In this document: piece after piece, positions 43,474 through 52,129 of the stretch
Layout of the letters: each line of letters opens with the position of its first letter
Numbering within the stretch: the stretch's first letter is position 1
NCBI RefSeq assembly: GCF_013410405.1
Contig: NZ_JACCFK010000001.1
Span: forward strand, 2,356,001 to 2,420,000
DNA: 64,000 nucleotides
Reading direction: 5' to 3'
Source: Amycolatopsis endophytica
GTDB lineage: Bacteria; Actinomycetota; Actinomycetes; Mycobacteriales; Pseudonocardiaceae
The notes under the pieces: model-generated
Told to the model about the DNA's origin: nothing
Databases searched by the model: none
The model's input: the letters and a program-made list of their open reading frames with translations, nothing else
Program-made: the position numbers and the translations under genes

Positions 43474-44435
43474 ACCAGGCTCCCTTCGGGTGCGGTTTCC
43501 TCGGCCGGTTTGCCGGTCAGCGCCAGGAACACCTCGTCGAGGCTGGGCAGGCGCAGTGCGAGCTCGTCCGCCGTGATGCCCGCTTCGTCGAGCTTGCGGA
43601 CCAGGGTGGACATCAGGACGGGATCGCCGACGGGCGCGGTGAGCAGCCCGACGTCGGTGTCGCGCACCGGCTCCATCCCGGTCAGGGTGGTCAAGATCCG
43701 GGCCACCGCGTCGAAATCGGCCCGCGACGTCGGCCTGACCTGCACGGTCTGGCCGCCCACGCGGCGCTTCAGCTCGTCCGGACGGCCTTCCGCGACGACC
43801 CGCCCGTGGTCGACCACCGTGATGGTGTCGGCGAGCTGGTCGGCCTCGTCGAGGTACTGGGTGGTGAGCAGCACCGTCGCGCCGTCGGCGACGAGCCGCC
43901 GCACCACGTGCCACACCTCGTTGCGGGCGTGCGGGTCCAGTCCGGTGGTCGGCTCGTCCAGGTACAGCAGCTTCGGACGGCCGACCAGGCTCGCCGCCAG
44001 GTCGAGCCGCCGCCGCATACCGCCCGAGTACGTCTTCGCGGCGCGCCCGGCGGCCTCGGTCAGCTCGAACTGTTCCAGCAGCTCCGCCGCGCGGGCCCGC
44101 GCGGCGGCCCGCCGCAGCCCGAGCAGACGGCCCAGCAGCACCAGGTTCTCCGTACCGGACAGGTCCTCGTCCACCGACGCGTACTGGCCGGTCAGCCCGA
44201 TCAGCGCCCGCACCCGCACCGGGTCGTCCACGACGTCGAAGCCCCCGACCGTCGCGCGCCCCTCGTCCGGACGCAGCAGGGTGGCCAGTATCCGCACCAT
44301 CGTGGTCTTGCCCGCGCCGTTCGGGCCGAGCACGCCGACCACCTTGCCGGTCGGCACCTCGAGATCGACCCCGTTCAGCGCGGTGGTTCCCCCGAACCGC
44401 TTGACCAGGCCCTCCGCCTGGATCGCCAAGGTCAT
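43470..44435 (-). CDS. ABC transporter ATP-binding protein (DrrA-like)
   Basis: The 321-residue protein has Walker A GPNGAGKT, Q-loop LTGQYASVDEDLSG, signature YSGGMRRRLDLA, Walker B LLYLDEPTTGLD, and a C-terminal domain of about 90 residues as in DrrA. The long tail includes LPSLDEVFLALTGKPAEE. AGGAGGA precedes the ATG. It pairs with the downstream permease as a two-gene exporter operon, divergent from the phosphodiesterase-like gene. Confidence 0.92.
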   Translation of the reverse strand: MTLAIQAEGLVKRFGGTTALNGVDLEVPTGKVVGVLGPNGAGKTTMVRILATLLRPDEGRATVGGFDVVDDPVRVRALIGLTGQYASVDEDLSGTENLVLLGRLLGLRRAAARARAAELLEQFELTEAAGRAAKTYSGGMRRRLDLAASLVGRPKLLYLDEPTTGLDPHARNEVWHVVRRLVADGATVLLTTQYLDEADQLADTITVVDHGRVVAEGRPDELKRRVGGQTVQVRPTSRADFDAVARILTTLTGMEPVRDTDVGLLTAPVGDPVLMSTLVRKLDEAGITADELALRLPSLDEVFLALTGKPAEETAPEGSLV

Positions 44436-44477
44436 GAAATCCTCCTCCTGTGTCGGAACCGACTCTCCCGGGTGAAC

Positions 44478-44515
44478 CTGACAGCGCCCGCACAGATGAC
44501 TGTCAGCCGCTGTCA
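44478..44515. promoter_or_regulatory. TGTCA repeats in the exporter/EEP divergent promoter
   Basis: CTGACAG (44478-44484) faces CTGTCAG (44500-44506), and a further CTGTCA follows at 44510-44515. These inverted and direct repeats upstream of a drug-type exporter could bind a TetR or PadR regulator. No such gene is adjacent. Confidence 0.35.
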
Positions 44516-44539
44516 CGGCCTGGCAGGAAGACTGGGCGC

Positions 44540-45454
44540 GTGGTGTTCTTCGCCCTGCTCGCCGCCGTGTTCGCGGTGTTCGCCGCGATGCGCCTGATCG
44601 GTCTGGACGGCGGGCGCCTGACGTCGGCGCTGATCGCGCTGACCCCGTACTGGGTGGTGTGCGGCCTGCTGCTCGCGGCGCTCACGCTCGCGCTGCGGCA
44701 CTGGTGGATCGGCGGGATCGTGCTGGTTCTGGCGCTCGCGGTGGGCGGTGTGGTCGTGCCGCGCGCGTTCTCCTCGGAGCAGCCGGCCGTGCACGGCCGG
44801 ACCCTGCACGTGATGTCGTCGAACATGTACTACGGCGAGGCCGATCCGCAGACCCTCGTGCGGCTGGTGCGGGAGAACCAGGTCGACGTGCTGAACCTGC
44901 TGGAGCTGACGCAGCAGGGGGTGGACGCGCTGGAGGGCGCCGGGCTGTTCGACCTGCTGCCCTACCGCGTGCTGCAACCCGCGCGGCGGGGAGCCGGTTC
45001 CGGGCTGGTGTCCCGGTACCCGGTGACCGAGCTGTCGCTGGCCGGGCCGTCGGAGTTCGCGCAACCCAGCGCCAGGGTGGACCTCGGTGGCGTCTCGGTC
45101 GAGGTCGTGGCGGTGCACCCGACGGCGGGTGTGGCGGACGCGGGGGCGTGGAAGGCGGAGATCGCCGGCCTGCCGCACCCCGATCCGGACGGTCCGGTGC
45201 GTGTTCTGGCGGGCGACTTCAACGCGACGCTGGACCACGCCACCCTGCGGGACCTGATCTCCACCGGCTACACCGACGCGGGCAGCGCGCTGGGTGAGGG
45301 GTTCACCTCGACCTGGCCGTCGAAGCTGCTGCCGCCGCCGGTGACCATCGACCACATCCTGGTGGACGGGCGCGCCGCGGTGACGGACTACCGGGTGTTC
45401 CCGATGCCGAACTCCGACCACAAGGCGGTGTTCGCGTCGATCACGCTTCCGTGA
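44540..45454 (+). CDS. Membrane-anchored endonuclease/exonuclease/phosphatase-family protein
   Basis: Three transmembrane helices (about 1-20, 32-55, 62-80) lead to an extracytoplasmic EEP domain. The domain holds VMSSNMYYGEADP, LELTQQGVDAL (metal glutamate), VLAGDFNATLDH and a final SDHKAVFA with the catalytic Asp-His. Related secreted proteins act on nucleic acids or phosphoesters at the cell surface. GTG 44540 follows AGGAAG by about 10 bases. The 3' end overlaps a dead LysR gene on the other strand by 14 bases. Confidence 0.85.
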   Translation: MVFFALLAAVFAVFAAMRLIGLDGGRLTSALIALTPYWVVCGLLLAALTLALRHWWIGGIVLVLALAVGGVVVPRAFSSEQPAVHGRTLHVMSSNMYYGEADPQTLVRLVRENQVDVLNLLELTQQGVDALEGAGLFDLLPYRVLQPARRGAGSGLVSRYPVTELSLAGPSEFAQPSARVDLGGVSVEVVAVHPTAGVADAGAWKAEIAGLPHPDPDGPVRVLAGDFNATLDHATLRDLISTGYTDAGSALGEGFTSTWPSKLLPPPVTIDHILVDGRAAVTDYRVFPMPNSDHKAVFASITLP

Positions 45455-45983
45455 GCTGGACCTGTTCGGTGGCGTGCCGGACGAAGCGGGCCACGTCGGG
45501 GGACGTCGTGTTCGACGGCCAGGCGATCCGCGGCTCGCTGGCGGACAGACCGGTCACCGCCACGACGCTGACGCCGGCGGGCGGCAGGTCGGGCACCAGC
45601 GTGCGGGGCACGAAACCGATCGCCTGGCCGAGCCGGACCGCGGCCGCGTACTGGGCCGCGTCGCGCACCGTCGGGCCCGCGCGCCAGTCGTGGTGGGCGA
45701 GGTCGGTGCCGGTCCAGTACGCGGCCTCGGCCGGCGTCAGGTCCACCCACTGCGGCAGGGCCTCGCCGGCCGGCTCGGCCCGGTCGACCACCTCCCGCCC
45801 GGCCAGTGGGGGGCCTGACGCAGCACGGCCACGCGCTCGTCACGGCGGACCGTCGCTGTCCAGGCCCCGCTCGTCGAACGGTGCCAGTCGGCGACCGCCG
45901 CGCGGGCAGGCAATCCGCCCGGCGGCGGTGAAGGTGTCCTCCGACGCCACGGCCAGGAAGTAGCGCAGGTGCTTCAGATCCAT
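45441..45983 (-). pseudogene. Decayed LysR-family regulator
   Basis: The ATG at 45983 begins a normal LysR N-terminus (MDLKHLRYFLAVASEDTFTA) that breaks off within the first helix-turn-helix. The C-terminal effector part survives in fragments. VAVLRQAPHW shifts frame in a CCCCCC run to LAGREVVDRAEPAGEALPQW and then continues to the normal end (VRHATEQVQLTEA). About 120-150 central residues are missing. It cannot make a working regulator. Confidence 0.8.
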
Positions 45984-46017
45984 TCCGCCAGCTGCCATGC
46001 CGTGACGGTATGAACTC

Positions 46018-46312
46018 ATGTCAGCGGGGCTTTGGACGGTTTCCCGCTGCTCCGCTGAGCTGTGCGGCATGGCGGTGTCGGGCCGGGCGAAGCTGGCGTA
46101 CAACCGGGAGCTGGCGGCGCGCGTCACGGGCGTCACGGTGCTCGCGGCGGACCCCGGCGCGGCGGCGACGCCCAACGCGGCCGAGATGACGCCGGAGATC
46201 CTGCCGCCCGCGCTGCGCCCGCGATCTCACGCCGTCGGCGCTGACGGACGCGCTGACCGATGAGCTGATGGCGTCGGCCCGTGCGCTGACCGAGCGGGTT
46301 CTGGGGAAGTAG
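46018..46312 (+). pseudogene. Remnant of a short-chain dehydrogenase, divergent from the dead LysR gene
   Basis: The frame from 46018 contains AVSGRAKLAYNRELAARVTG followed by VTVLAADPGAAAT. This is the region after the catalytic Tyr-Lys of SDR enzymes, but the N-terminal half with the cofactor motif is absent. A frameshift leads to SALTDALTDELMASARALTE and a normal-looking end at the TAG at 46310. LysR and SDR genes often sit divergently, so the pair probably died together. Confidence 0.6.
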
Positions 46313-46359
46313 CCACCTGCCTCGCTTCGCGAGCCGCGTGAACATTCCCTTGAGGCGCG

Positions 46360-46403
46360 TACCGGATCCGGCCGCTCGGGGGGCGTGACGGCCGGATCCG
46401 GTA
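46360..46403. terminator. Long hairpin between the SDR remnant and the FAD monooxygenase gene
   Basis: TACCGGATCCGGCCG pairs perfectly with CGGCCGGATCCGGTA (15 bp arms, 14-base loop). It lies between converging genes. There is no T-run, so it may be a terminator or simply a palindrome. The rest of 46313-46520 shows nothing. Confidence 0.45.
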
Positions 46404-46520
46404 TGCCGGACGGCTGGACCACACGGTGGCGCCCGTGTGACCGCAGTCGTCAGATGAGAGGGTCGGAAGGTGCCGCTGGGACGCGTGGCCTCCGGGGTTC
46501 CACCCGATCGAGTGGCGACG

Positions 46521-47708
46521 TCAGTAGTCCTTGATCGTGTACGAGCCCACGACCTGCGCGAAATCCGCCATGCCGGATTCGACGAGTGCCTCGGCGGATT
46601 CGCTCTCCTCGGCCGCCTGCATGGTCCCGGCGCGGCGCATCTCCATGTTCGCGATGGCCATGTCCTGGTTGGCCTGGACGTAGCCGCGGAGTTCCTTCTC
46701 GTAGGCGGCGAAGGCGGCACGGTGGTCGCCGCCGGCCGCGGCCAGTTCGCCCGCCAGCACGTAGGCGCCGACCAGCGCCATGCTGGTGCCCTGGCCGGAC
46801 ATCGGGGATCCGCAGTAGCCGGCATCGCCGAGCAGGACGACCCGGCCGCGGGACCACGAGTCCATCCGGATCTGGGCCGCGGAGTCGAAGTGGAAGTCGC
46901 TCGCGGTCCGGGCGTACTCCAGCAGCTGGGGGATCACCCAGCTGTCGCCGGCCAGTTTCTCGGCCAGCAGTGCCTTCTGGCCCTCGATGTCGCGGTAGTC
47001 GTAGTCGACCGGCTCTTCGGAATCGAACATCAGGTACGCGCGGGCCTCGGTGTTGTGGCGGGCGCTCATCACCATGCCGCCACGCATGCCTTCGCCCGGC
47101 ATCTGGTGCATGACCTGCCAGTTCTTCAGGTCGAGGAAGTTCGGCACGGTGTAGACGGCCATGTAGGTGCCCAGGTGGCTGATGAACTGCCCGGCCGGGC
47201 CGAAGACCAGGCGCCGGGTGTTCGAGTGCAGGCCGTCCGCGCCGACCACCAGATCGAAGCTGCGCCGCAGTCCGCTGTCGAACACGACCCGGACCTCGTC
47301 ATCGTCCTGGTCCAGTTCCGCGATCGAATCGTCGAACAAGTACTCGATCTCCTCGCCCGCGGCTTCGGTGATGATCGCGGTGAGGTCGTCGCGGAGGATC
47401 TCGACGTCGGGGCTGTCCAGGTCGCCGCCGGTGACCGTGTGCTCGACGTTGCGGTAGACCTCGGTGCCGTCGGCGTCGACGACGGACATGCCCCCCATTT
47501 CGGTACTGGCGGCGCGCAGTTTCTCCAGCACGCCCATGCGTTCGGCCACCTCGAGCGCCGGTCCGCGCACGTCGATCGCCTGCCCGCCGGGACGGATGCC
47601 GGGGCAGCGTTCGACGACGGTGACGGAGAAGCCGTGGCGGGAGAGCCAGTAGGCGAGGGCGGGGCCGGCGATGCTGGCGCCGGAGATGAGGACCTTGTTT
47701 TTCGTCAT
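46521..47708 (-). CDS. FAD-dependent monooxygenase (class A, PHBH fold)
   Basis: The 395-residue hydroxylase has the FAD Rossmann motif ISGASIAGPALAYWL near the start. It then has VVGADGLHSNTRR (the DG motif) and LLGDAGYCGSPMSGQGTSMA (the GD motif). All three classical motifs are intact. The family hydroxylates aromatic rings and includes antibiotic-inactivating TetX/Rox-type enzymes; the substrate is not evident. It is the last of three same-strand genes after mhuD and the sirtuin, 47 bases downstream of the latter. Confidence 0.9.
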   Translation of the reverse strand: MTKNKVLISGASIAGPALAYWLSRHGFSVTVVERCPGIRPGGQAIDVRGPALEVAERMGVLEKLRAASTEMGGMSVVDADGTEVYRNVEHTVTGGDLDSPDVEILRDDLTAIITEAAGEEIEYLFDDSIAELDQDDDEVRVVFDSGLRRSFDLVVGADGLHSNTRRLVFGPAGQFISHLGTYMAVYTVPNFLDLKNWQVMHQMPGEGMRGGMVMSARHNTEARAYLMFDSEEPVDYDYRDIEGQKALLAEKLAGDSWVIPQLLEYARTASDFHFDSAAQIRMDSWSRGRVVLLGDAGYCGSPMSGQGTSMALVGAYVLAGELAAAGGDHRAAFAAYEKELRGYVQANQDMAIANMEMRRAGTMQAAEESESAEALVESGMADFAQVVGSYTIKDY

Positions 47709-47755
47709 GCCCTGACCATGCTCGGCGCCGCTTACCGGTGGCTGACCGAGCGCTG

Positions 47756-48565
47756 TCAGTCGCCGAGCAGGGCGGTCAGCGCCGGAAGCGCCGTGCGGGG
47801 CAGGGAAATGCCGCGGTTGTGCCGGATCTCCGGTTCACGCGGGTTGATGCGGATCAGCGAGCCGGTCGCGGCGGAGGCGAGTTCGGCGTAGCGCCGCACC
47901 GTCGGCACCGCGCGTCCCGCACCCACCTCGACGACCACCGCGTGCCGGTTCGCGCGCCGCCACTCGTTGAGCGCCCGCATCTGCGTGTCGGTGCGGTGAG
48001 GTACCCAGTCGAAGTCGCCGAACATCTGGATGTTCGGGCGGGCCAGGCTCCCGCAGTGCGGGCAGGACGGCAGCGGAGGGAGCGCGCGCAGGGACTCGTC
48101 GAGCGTCGGGGCCACGTCGTCGGCACGCCAGATGTCCGGTCCACACGGGACGGTGCACTGCAGGTGGTGGATCGATCCGTGTGCCTCGGCCACGAGTCCG
48201 AAGCCCGCGCGCTGGAACTGCCCGTCCACATTGGAGGTGAACACGGCGGTGCCGCCGGGCAGCCGGGAGCCGTGACGCAGCAGCAGGCCGAACCCGGCGT
48301 GTGGTTCGGTCCGGCGGTACATGTCCAGCCGGTGCCCGTAGAACCCCCAGGCCAGCTCGGGGTCCTCGGCGAAGTGGCGGGGGTCGGCGATCTCGGCGAA
48401 GCTCAGGCCGAGCCGCGCGTACGGCGGGTACGCCCGCCAGAAGCCCTCGTCACCGCGGAAGTCCGGCAGCCCGGAGTCGACGCCCATGCCGGCGCCCGCG
48501 CACACGAGGAGCGCGGAGGCGCCGGCGAGCATCTCGGCGGCCTTCGCCAGGCCGTCGTCGGTCAC
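47756..48565 (-). CDS. Sir2-family NAD-dependent protein deacylase
   Basis: The 269-residue sirtuin has the NAD motif GAGMGVDSGLPDFRG, TSNVDGQFQRAGF in place of TQNID, and the catalytic histidine in EAHGSIHHLQC. The zinc cysteines are CTVPC and CPHC. The spacing CTVPC (C-x3-C) differs from the usual C-x2-C. The GTG starts 4 bases after the mhuD stop, so the two are in one operon. Its protein targets are unknown. Confidence 0.9.
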   Translation of the reverse strand: MTDDGLAKAAEMLAGASALLVCAGAGMGVDSGLPDFRGDEGFWRAYPPYARLGLSFAEIADPRHFAEDPELAWGFYGHRLDMYRRTEPHAGFGLLLRHGSRLPGGTAVFTSNVDGQFQRAGFGLVAEAHGSIHHLQCTVPCGPDIWRADDVAPTLDESLRALPPLPSCPHCGSLARPNIQMFGDFDWVPHRTDTQMRALNEWRRANRHAVVVEVGAGRAVPTVRRYAELASAATGSLIRINPREPEIRHNRGISLPRTALPALTALLGD

Positions 48566-48569
48566 CGGT

Positions 48570-48866
48570 TCAGTCGAACGTGACGACCTCGAACTCCAGC
48601 AGGTTCGCCCCGCTGGCCACCGGTTTCGCGCGCTGGCCCGCGTGGGCCTCCTTGGCGGGGCCGTTCGCCCACGCCTGGTATGCCTCTTCGGACTCCCACT
48701 TCGTGTAGACGAAGTAGCGGTTCTCGCCTGCGACCGGGCGCAGCAGCTCGAAACCGAGGAAGCCGGGCTGGCCGTCCACGGAGTGGGCGCGGTTGGCGAA
48801 GCGCTTCTCCAGCTCGGGGCCTGCGCCTTCGGGTACCTCGATCGCGTTGATCTTCACGACTGCCAT
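48570..48866 (-). CDS. mhuD: Heme-degrading monooxygenase, MhuD type
   Basis: The 98-residue ferredoxin-fold protein matches M. tuberculosis MhuD (Rv3592) along its length. It keeps the heme-site residues at the same numbers: Asn7, Trp66 and His75. MhuD splits heme to mycobilin and frees iron without releasing CO. TAGGCT lies 6 bases before the ATG, so the message is probably leaderless. I found no iron box in front of it. It is followed at once by the sirtuin gene. Confidence 0.92.
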   Translation of the reverse strand: MAVVKINAIEVPEGAGPELEKRFANRAHSVDGQPGFLGFELLRPVAGENRYFVYTKWESEEAYQAWANGPAKEAHAGQRAKPVASGANLLEFEVVTFD

Positions 48867-48907
48867 GGGCCCAGCCTACCGACCGGTTCTCGCTACGCTG
48901 GGATGTA

Positions 48908-49787
48908 ATGGGGATCACAACGGAAGAAGAGCGCGTGCTCGCCCGGACTCTCGCCGGGGATCTGCGGAAGATCGTCCGCGCGGCGGCTGCCGTCGTCGAC
49001 GGGGGCAACCCGGACGCCGAGCCGATCGGCAAGATCTCCGGGCACCTCGGCGTCGAGTTCCAGCACGTCGTACTGGTCGCGCAGGAGTCCCCGGCGTGGG
49101 AACACGTCAACCTGCACCGCGGGGTCGAGGCATACCTGGCCGAGCGCGGCGGCCCGGCATGTACGAACTGGGCGAGGACGACATGGCGACCGTCGCCATC
49201 GGTCCGGACGAGGCCGTGGAGGTCATCCAGTTCGGACTGGTGCTGACAGCGCGCCGGATGGTGCGCCGGTGATCGTCGCCGTCCGCGGGCTCGCCGCCCA
49301 GCACGGGCCGGTCGCGGTGTCGTCGTTCGAGGTGCCGGCCGCCGACCGGGAGGCGGCGTGTGCGCCCCGTGCGACAGCACGGTGATCATCCTGACCGGCG
49401 CGGCGATGCGGTTCATCAGCAAGGCCGCCGAGCTGGCCCGCAGGTTGCAGCCGTCGATACTGGTTGCTGTTCAGCCTCCTGGACGCGATGGACGGGATCG
49501 GCGCGGACGCCGATGTGACGTTCGTGCTGACCACCAACCGGCCGGAGGCGCTGGAGGTGGCGTTGCGGGACCGGCCGGGGCGCGCCGATCTGGAGCCGGT
49601 GATCGCCGAGACCGAGGGTGTCACCGCGTCGTTCGTGAAGGAACTGCTGCGCCGGGCGGTGCTGCACGAGGTGCGGGCCGGCGCGGAGGGCGACCCGTTG
49701 CCGGTGGGCGACAAGGCATTGGCCGCGGCGTTGCGGGACTTGCAGGATTCGCGGAACTCGCTGACCCGGTCGTTGCTGGGAAGCTGA
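48908..49787 (+). pseudogene. Decayed AAA+ ATPase gene
   Basis: Pieces of one ATPase appear in successive frames. From 48908 the N-terminal part reads MGITTEEERVLARTLAGDLR and LHRGVEAYLAE. Near 49160 comes EDDMATVAIGPDEAVEV; near 49272, VSSFEVPAADREAA. Around 49370-49470 IILTGAAMRFISKAAELARR appears, and from 49464 LLDAMDGIGADADVTFVLTT runs into NRPEALEV and the lid region. The Walker motifs are lost and there are several frameshifts. TACGCT still stands before the old ATG. It separates mhuD from the hydrolase gene, which are closer in M. tuberculosis. Confidence 0.7.
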
Positions 49788-49799
49788 TTGAATGACGCC

Positions 49800-50549
49800 G
49801 TGAGCGTCGTGGATTTCGGTGGTGAGGGCAGGCCCATCGTCCTGTTGCACGGTTTGATGGGCCGGGCCCGCACCTGGTGGCGGGTGGCGCAGTGGCTGCG
49901 CCCGTACGGCCATGTCCTCGGGCTCGACGCACGCGGGCACGGCCGCGCGGCGCGGACCGGCCCGTGGACGACGGAACAGTTCGTGGCCGACGCCGCCGCC
50001 CTGGTGGAACCGCTGGGTGAACCGGCAGTCCTGATCGGACACTCAATGGGCGCCCTGCACGCCTGGTCCCTGGCGGCGGCGCACCCTGAGCTGGCTCACG
50101 CCGTGGTGGTCGAAGACATGGCGCCCGACCAGCGCGGTAGAACGGTCGAAACGTGGCGCGGCTACTTCGATTCCTGGCCGATGCCCTTCCAATCGCTCGC
50201 CCACGTCCGCGATTTCTTCGGCAGCACCGGCGACTACTTCACGGAATGCATGACCGAACGCGACGATGGTTACCATTTGATGGCAAACTTCGAGAACCTG
50301 TACGAGATCGCGGCAGAATGGGGCAGGCGCGACTACTGGCCCCTGGTGGAGTCCGTGCGATGTCCGATGCTCATCATCGAAGCCGAAAACACTTTGATGC
50401 CAGCCGGTCAGCAAGCCGAGATGGCCACACGGGCGCCCAACGCCCGCCACCTGCTGATCCCCAACTCGAACCACGTCGTCCACGACTCCGCACCAGAAAC
50501 CTACCGCGGCGCAGTAGAAGCATTCCTCTCCGAAGTACTGATCCGCTGA
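49800..50549 (+). CDS. Alpha/beta-fold hydrolase
   Basis: The 249-residue protein has the oxyanion block IVLLHGLMGRARTWW, the nucleophile elbow GHSMGALHAW with the catalytic serine, and a C-terminal NSNHVVHDSAPE with the likely histidine. By position it corresponds to Rv3591c of M. tuberculosis. The substrate is unknown. TTG 49788 is an alternative start. It is convergent with mutY. Confidence 0.87.
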   Translation: MSVVDFGGEGRPIVLLHGLMGRARTWWRVAQWLRPYGHVLGLDARGHGRAARTGPWTTEQFVADAAALVEPLGEPAVLIGHSMGALHAWSLAAAHPELAHAVVVEDMAPDQRGRTVETWRGYFDSWPMPFQSLAHVRDFFGSTGDYFTECMTERDDGYHLMANFENLYEIAAEWGRRDYWPLVESVRCPMLIIEAENTLMPAGQQAEMATRAPNARHLLIPNSNHVVHDSAPETYRGAVEAFLSEVLIR

Positions 50550-50630
50550 CACCCGCAACGTACGCCAGCACACGACCGCCCCAGACCTCCCCGCCCCTCA
50601 TCCCCAGCCCGTCTGCCCAAGGCGCGGGTT

Positions 50631-50662
50631 CAAAGATCAAGGGATAGTCCTCGCCGCACGGG
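50631..50662 (-). repeat. Dispersed short repeat, copy B
   Basis: The minus strand reads CCCGTGCGGCGAGGACT, a spacer, then TTGATCTTTGAA, matching copy A at 22827-22858. It lies in the 50550-50684 gap between convergent genes. CGCCCTAAAGGACCC next to it also resembles CGCGCTAAAAGAACCC beside copy A. Confidence 0.6.
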
Positions 50663-50684
50663 TCCTTTAGGGCGCTCGCCTCGG

Positions 50685-51560
50685 CTAATGCTCCCCGGGC
50701 AACGAAAACCGCCCGTCCCGGGTCTGCTCCACGAGCCCATCCACCAGCAGCGAATCCAGACACCGATCCCGCTGCCCGGCATCCGACCACACCACATCGA
50801 GTTTCGACTTCCACACCGGCCCCGGCGTGCCTCGCAGAACATCCAGCAACAGACCACGCACATGCCGGTCCGTCCCGGCGTACTTCTGCGTCGCCTTCGC
50901 CGGGCCGGTGTAGGCGGGACGCCCGGCTTTCTGCCAGGCGCAGTCGTCATAAATCGGGCAGTCGGCGCAGCGTGGGGAGCGGGCCGTGCAGGTCACCGCG
51001 CCCAGTTCCATCAGCGCGGCCGAGAAGCGCGCCGCCCGCGATTCGTCGTCGGGCAGCATCATCGCAACGTCCGCCATGTCCCGCGTGGTCGACGGTGGGC
51101 CCGCGTCCCCGGCCCCGTGCACCGCCCGGGCCACCACGCGCCGGACGTTCGTGTCCACCACCGGGGCTCGCTTGCCGTACGCGAAGGCCGCCACGGCGCG
51201 GGCGGTGTAGGCCCCGATGCCCGGCAACGCCAGCAGCGTGTCCACATCGGACGGCACAACGTCGTCGTGCTCGGTGGCGATCGCCGTGGCGGCGGCGTGC
51301 AGACGCAGTGCGCGGCGTGGGTAGCCGAGCTTGCCCCACGCCCGCAGCACCTCACCCTGGCTCGCGGCCGCCAGCGCCGAGGGCACCGGCCACCGCGAAA
51401 GCCACTCGTGCCAGATCGGCTCGACCCTGGCGACCGGTGTCTGCTGCAACATGATCTCGCTGACCAGCACGCCCCACGCCGTGCACTCCGGGCGCCGCCA
51501 CGGCAGGTCCCTGGCGCACGAGTCGAACCAGTCGATCAGCAGGTCGGAGTCGATGGGCAC
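50685..51560 (-). CDS. mutY: A/G-specific adenine DNA glycosylase
   Basis: The 291-residue enzyme removes adenine opposite 8-oxoguanine. The catalytic glutamate is in SEIMLQQTPVARV. The helix-hairpin-helix is LPGIGAYTARAVAAFA with VDTNVRRV. The 4Fe-4S cluster is C-x6-C-x2-C-x5-C (CTARSPRCADCPIYDDC). The C-terminal 8-oxoG recognition domain is shorter than in E. coli (350 residues). TACCCT lies 6 bases before GTG 51560, so it is probably leaderless. The position matches Rv3589. Confidence 0.94.
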   Translation of the reverse strand: MPIDSDLLIDWFDSCARDLPWRRPECTAWGVLVSEIMLQQTPVARVEPIWHEWLSRWPVPSALAAASQGEVLRAWGKLGYPRRALRLHAAATAIATEHDDVVPSDVDTLLALPGIGAYTARAVAAFAYGKRAPVVDTNVRRVVARAVHGAGDAGPPSTTRDMADVAMMLPDDESRAARFSAALMELGAVTCTARSPRCADCPIYDDCAWQKAGRPAYTGPAKATQKYAGTDRHVRGLLLDVLRGTPGPVWKSKLDVVWSDAGQRDRCLDSLLVDGLVEQTRDGRFSLPGEH

Positions 51561-51573
51561 CGGCCCAGGGTAG

Positions 51574-52062
51574 TCACTGGACTTCCGTGATCTTCCCGGT
51601 GTGCACGTCGTAGACGAACCCGCGCACCTTGTCCACGTGCGGCAGGTACGGGCTCCGCTTCACGCGCCGCACCGAACGGCGCACACTGTCCTCGACGTCC
51701 CGGAAAGCCTCGACCGACCACGTCGGGCGCACCCCGCAGTCCGCTTCCAGCTCGTCCTTGAAGTCGTCCTCGGTCACCGACGACACACCGCAACTCGTGT
51801 GCTGCATGATCAGCACCTCCTCGGTGCCGAGCTTGCGCTGCGACAGGGCCAGCGACCGGATCACGTCATCGGTCACCACACCGCCCCCGTTGCGGAGGAT
51901 GTGCGCCTCGCCCTCCGCGAGCCCGAACACCTCGGGCACCCGGATCCGGGCATCCATGCAGGTCAGCACCGCGACCTTCAGGGCGGGCCGGGACTCCGAC
52001 CGGTCTCCGACGGTTTCGGCGTTGTCCTTGTTGCGCTGCAGCAACGTGTCGATCGCGGTCAA
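51574..52062 (-). CDS. Beta-carbonic anhydrase
   Basis: The 162-residue enzyme interconverts CO2 and bicarbonate. The zinc site is CMDAR (Cys, plus the Asp-Arg dyad) with HTSC giving the other ligands. GVVTDDVIRSLALSQ is typical. The length and the sequence GVRPTWS...GFVYDVHTGK resemble M. tuberculosis Rv1284 more than Rv3588c, which holds the equivalent place by synteny. The start is TTG 52062 with GGGAGG at the right spacing. Confidence 0.9.
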   Translation of the reverse strand: MTAIDTLLQRNKDNAETVGDRSESRPALKVAVLTCMDARIRVPEVFGLAEGEAHILRNGGGVVTDDVIRSLALSQRKLGTEEVLIMQHTSCGVSSVTEDDFKDELEADCGVRPTWSVEAFRDVEDSVRRSVRRVKRSPYLPHVDKVRGFVYDVHTGKITEVQ

Positions 52063-52129
52063 GAATGCCTCCCGGGGTTCGTCCGGATTTCATTCCACCG
52101 GACCCATCAACGCCCCGCAATGAGAGAGA

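Noticed and set aside
42673..44493. A single 606-residue transporter frame joining permease and ATPase regions
   Set aside because: The upstream half of that frame is an out-of-frame shadow of the ATPase gene. The permease starts at GTG 43473 overlapping the ATPase stop.
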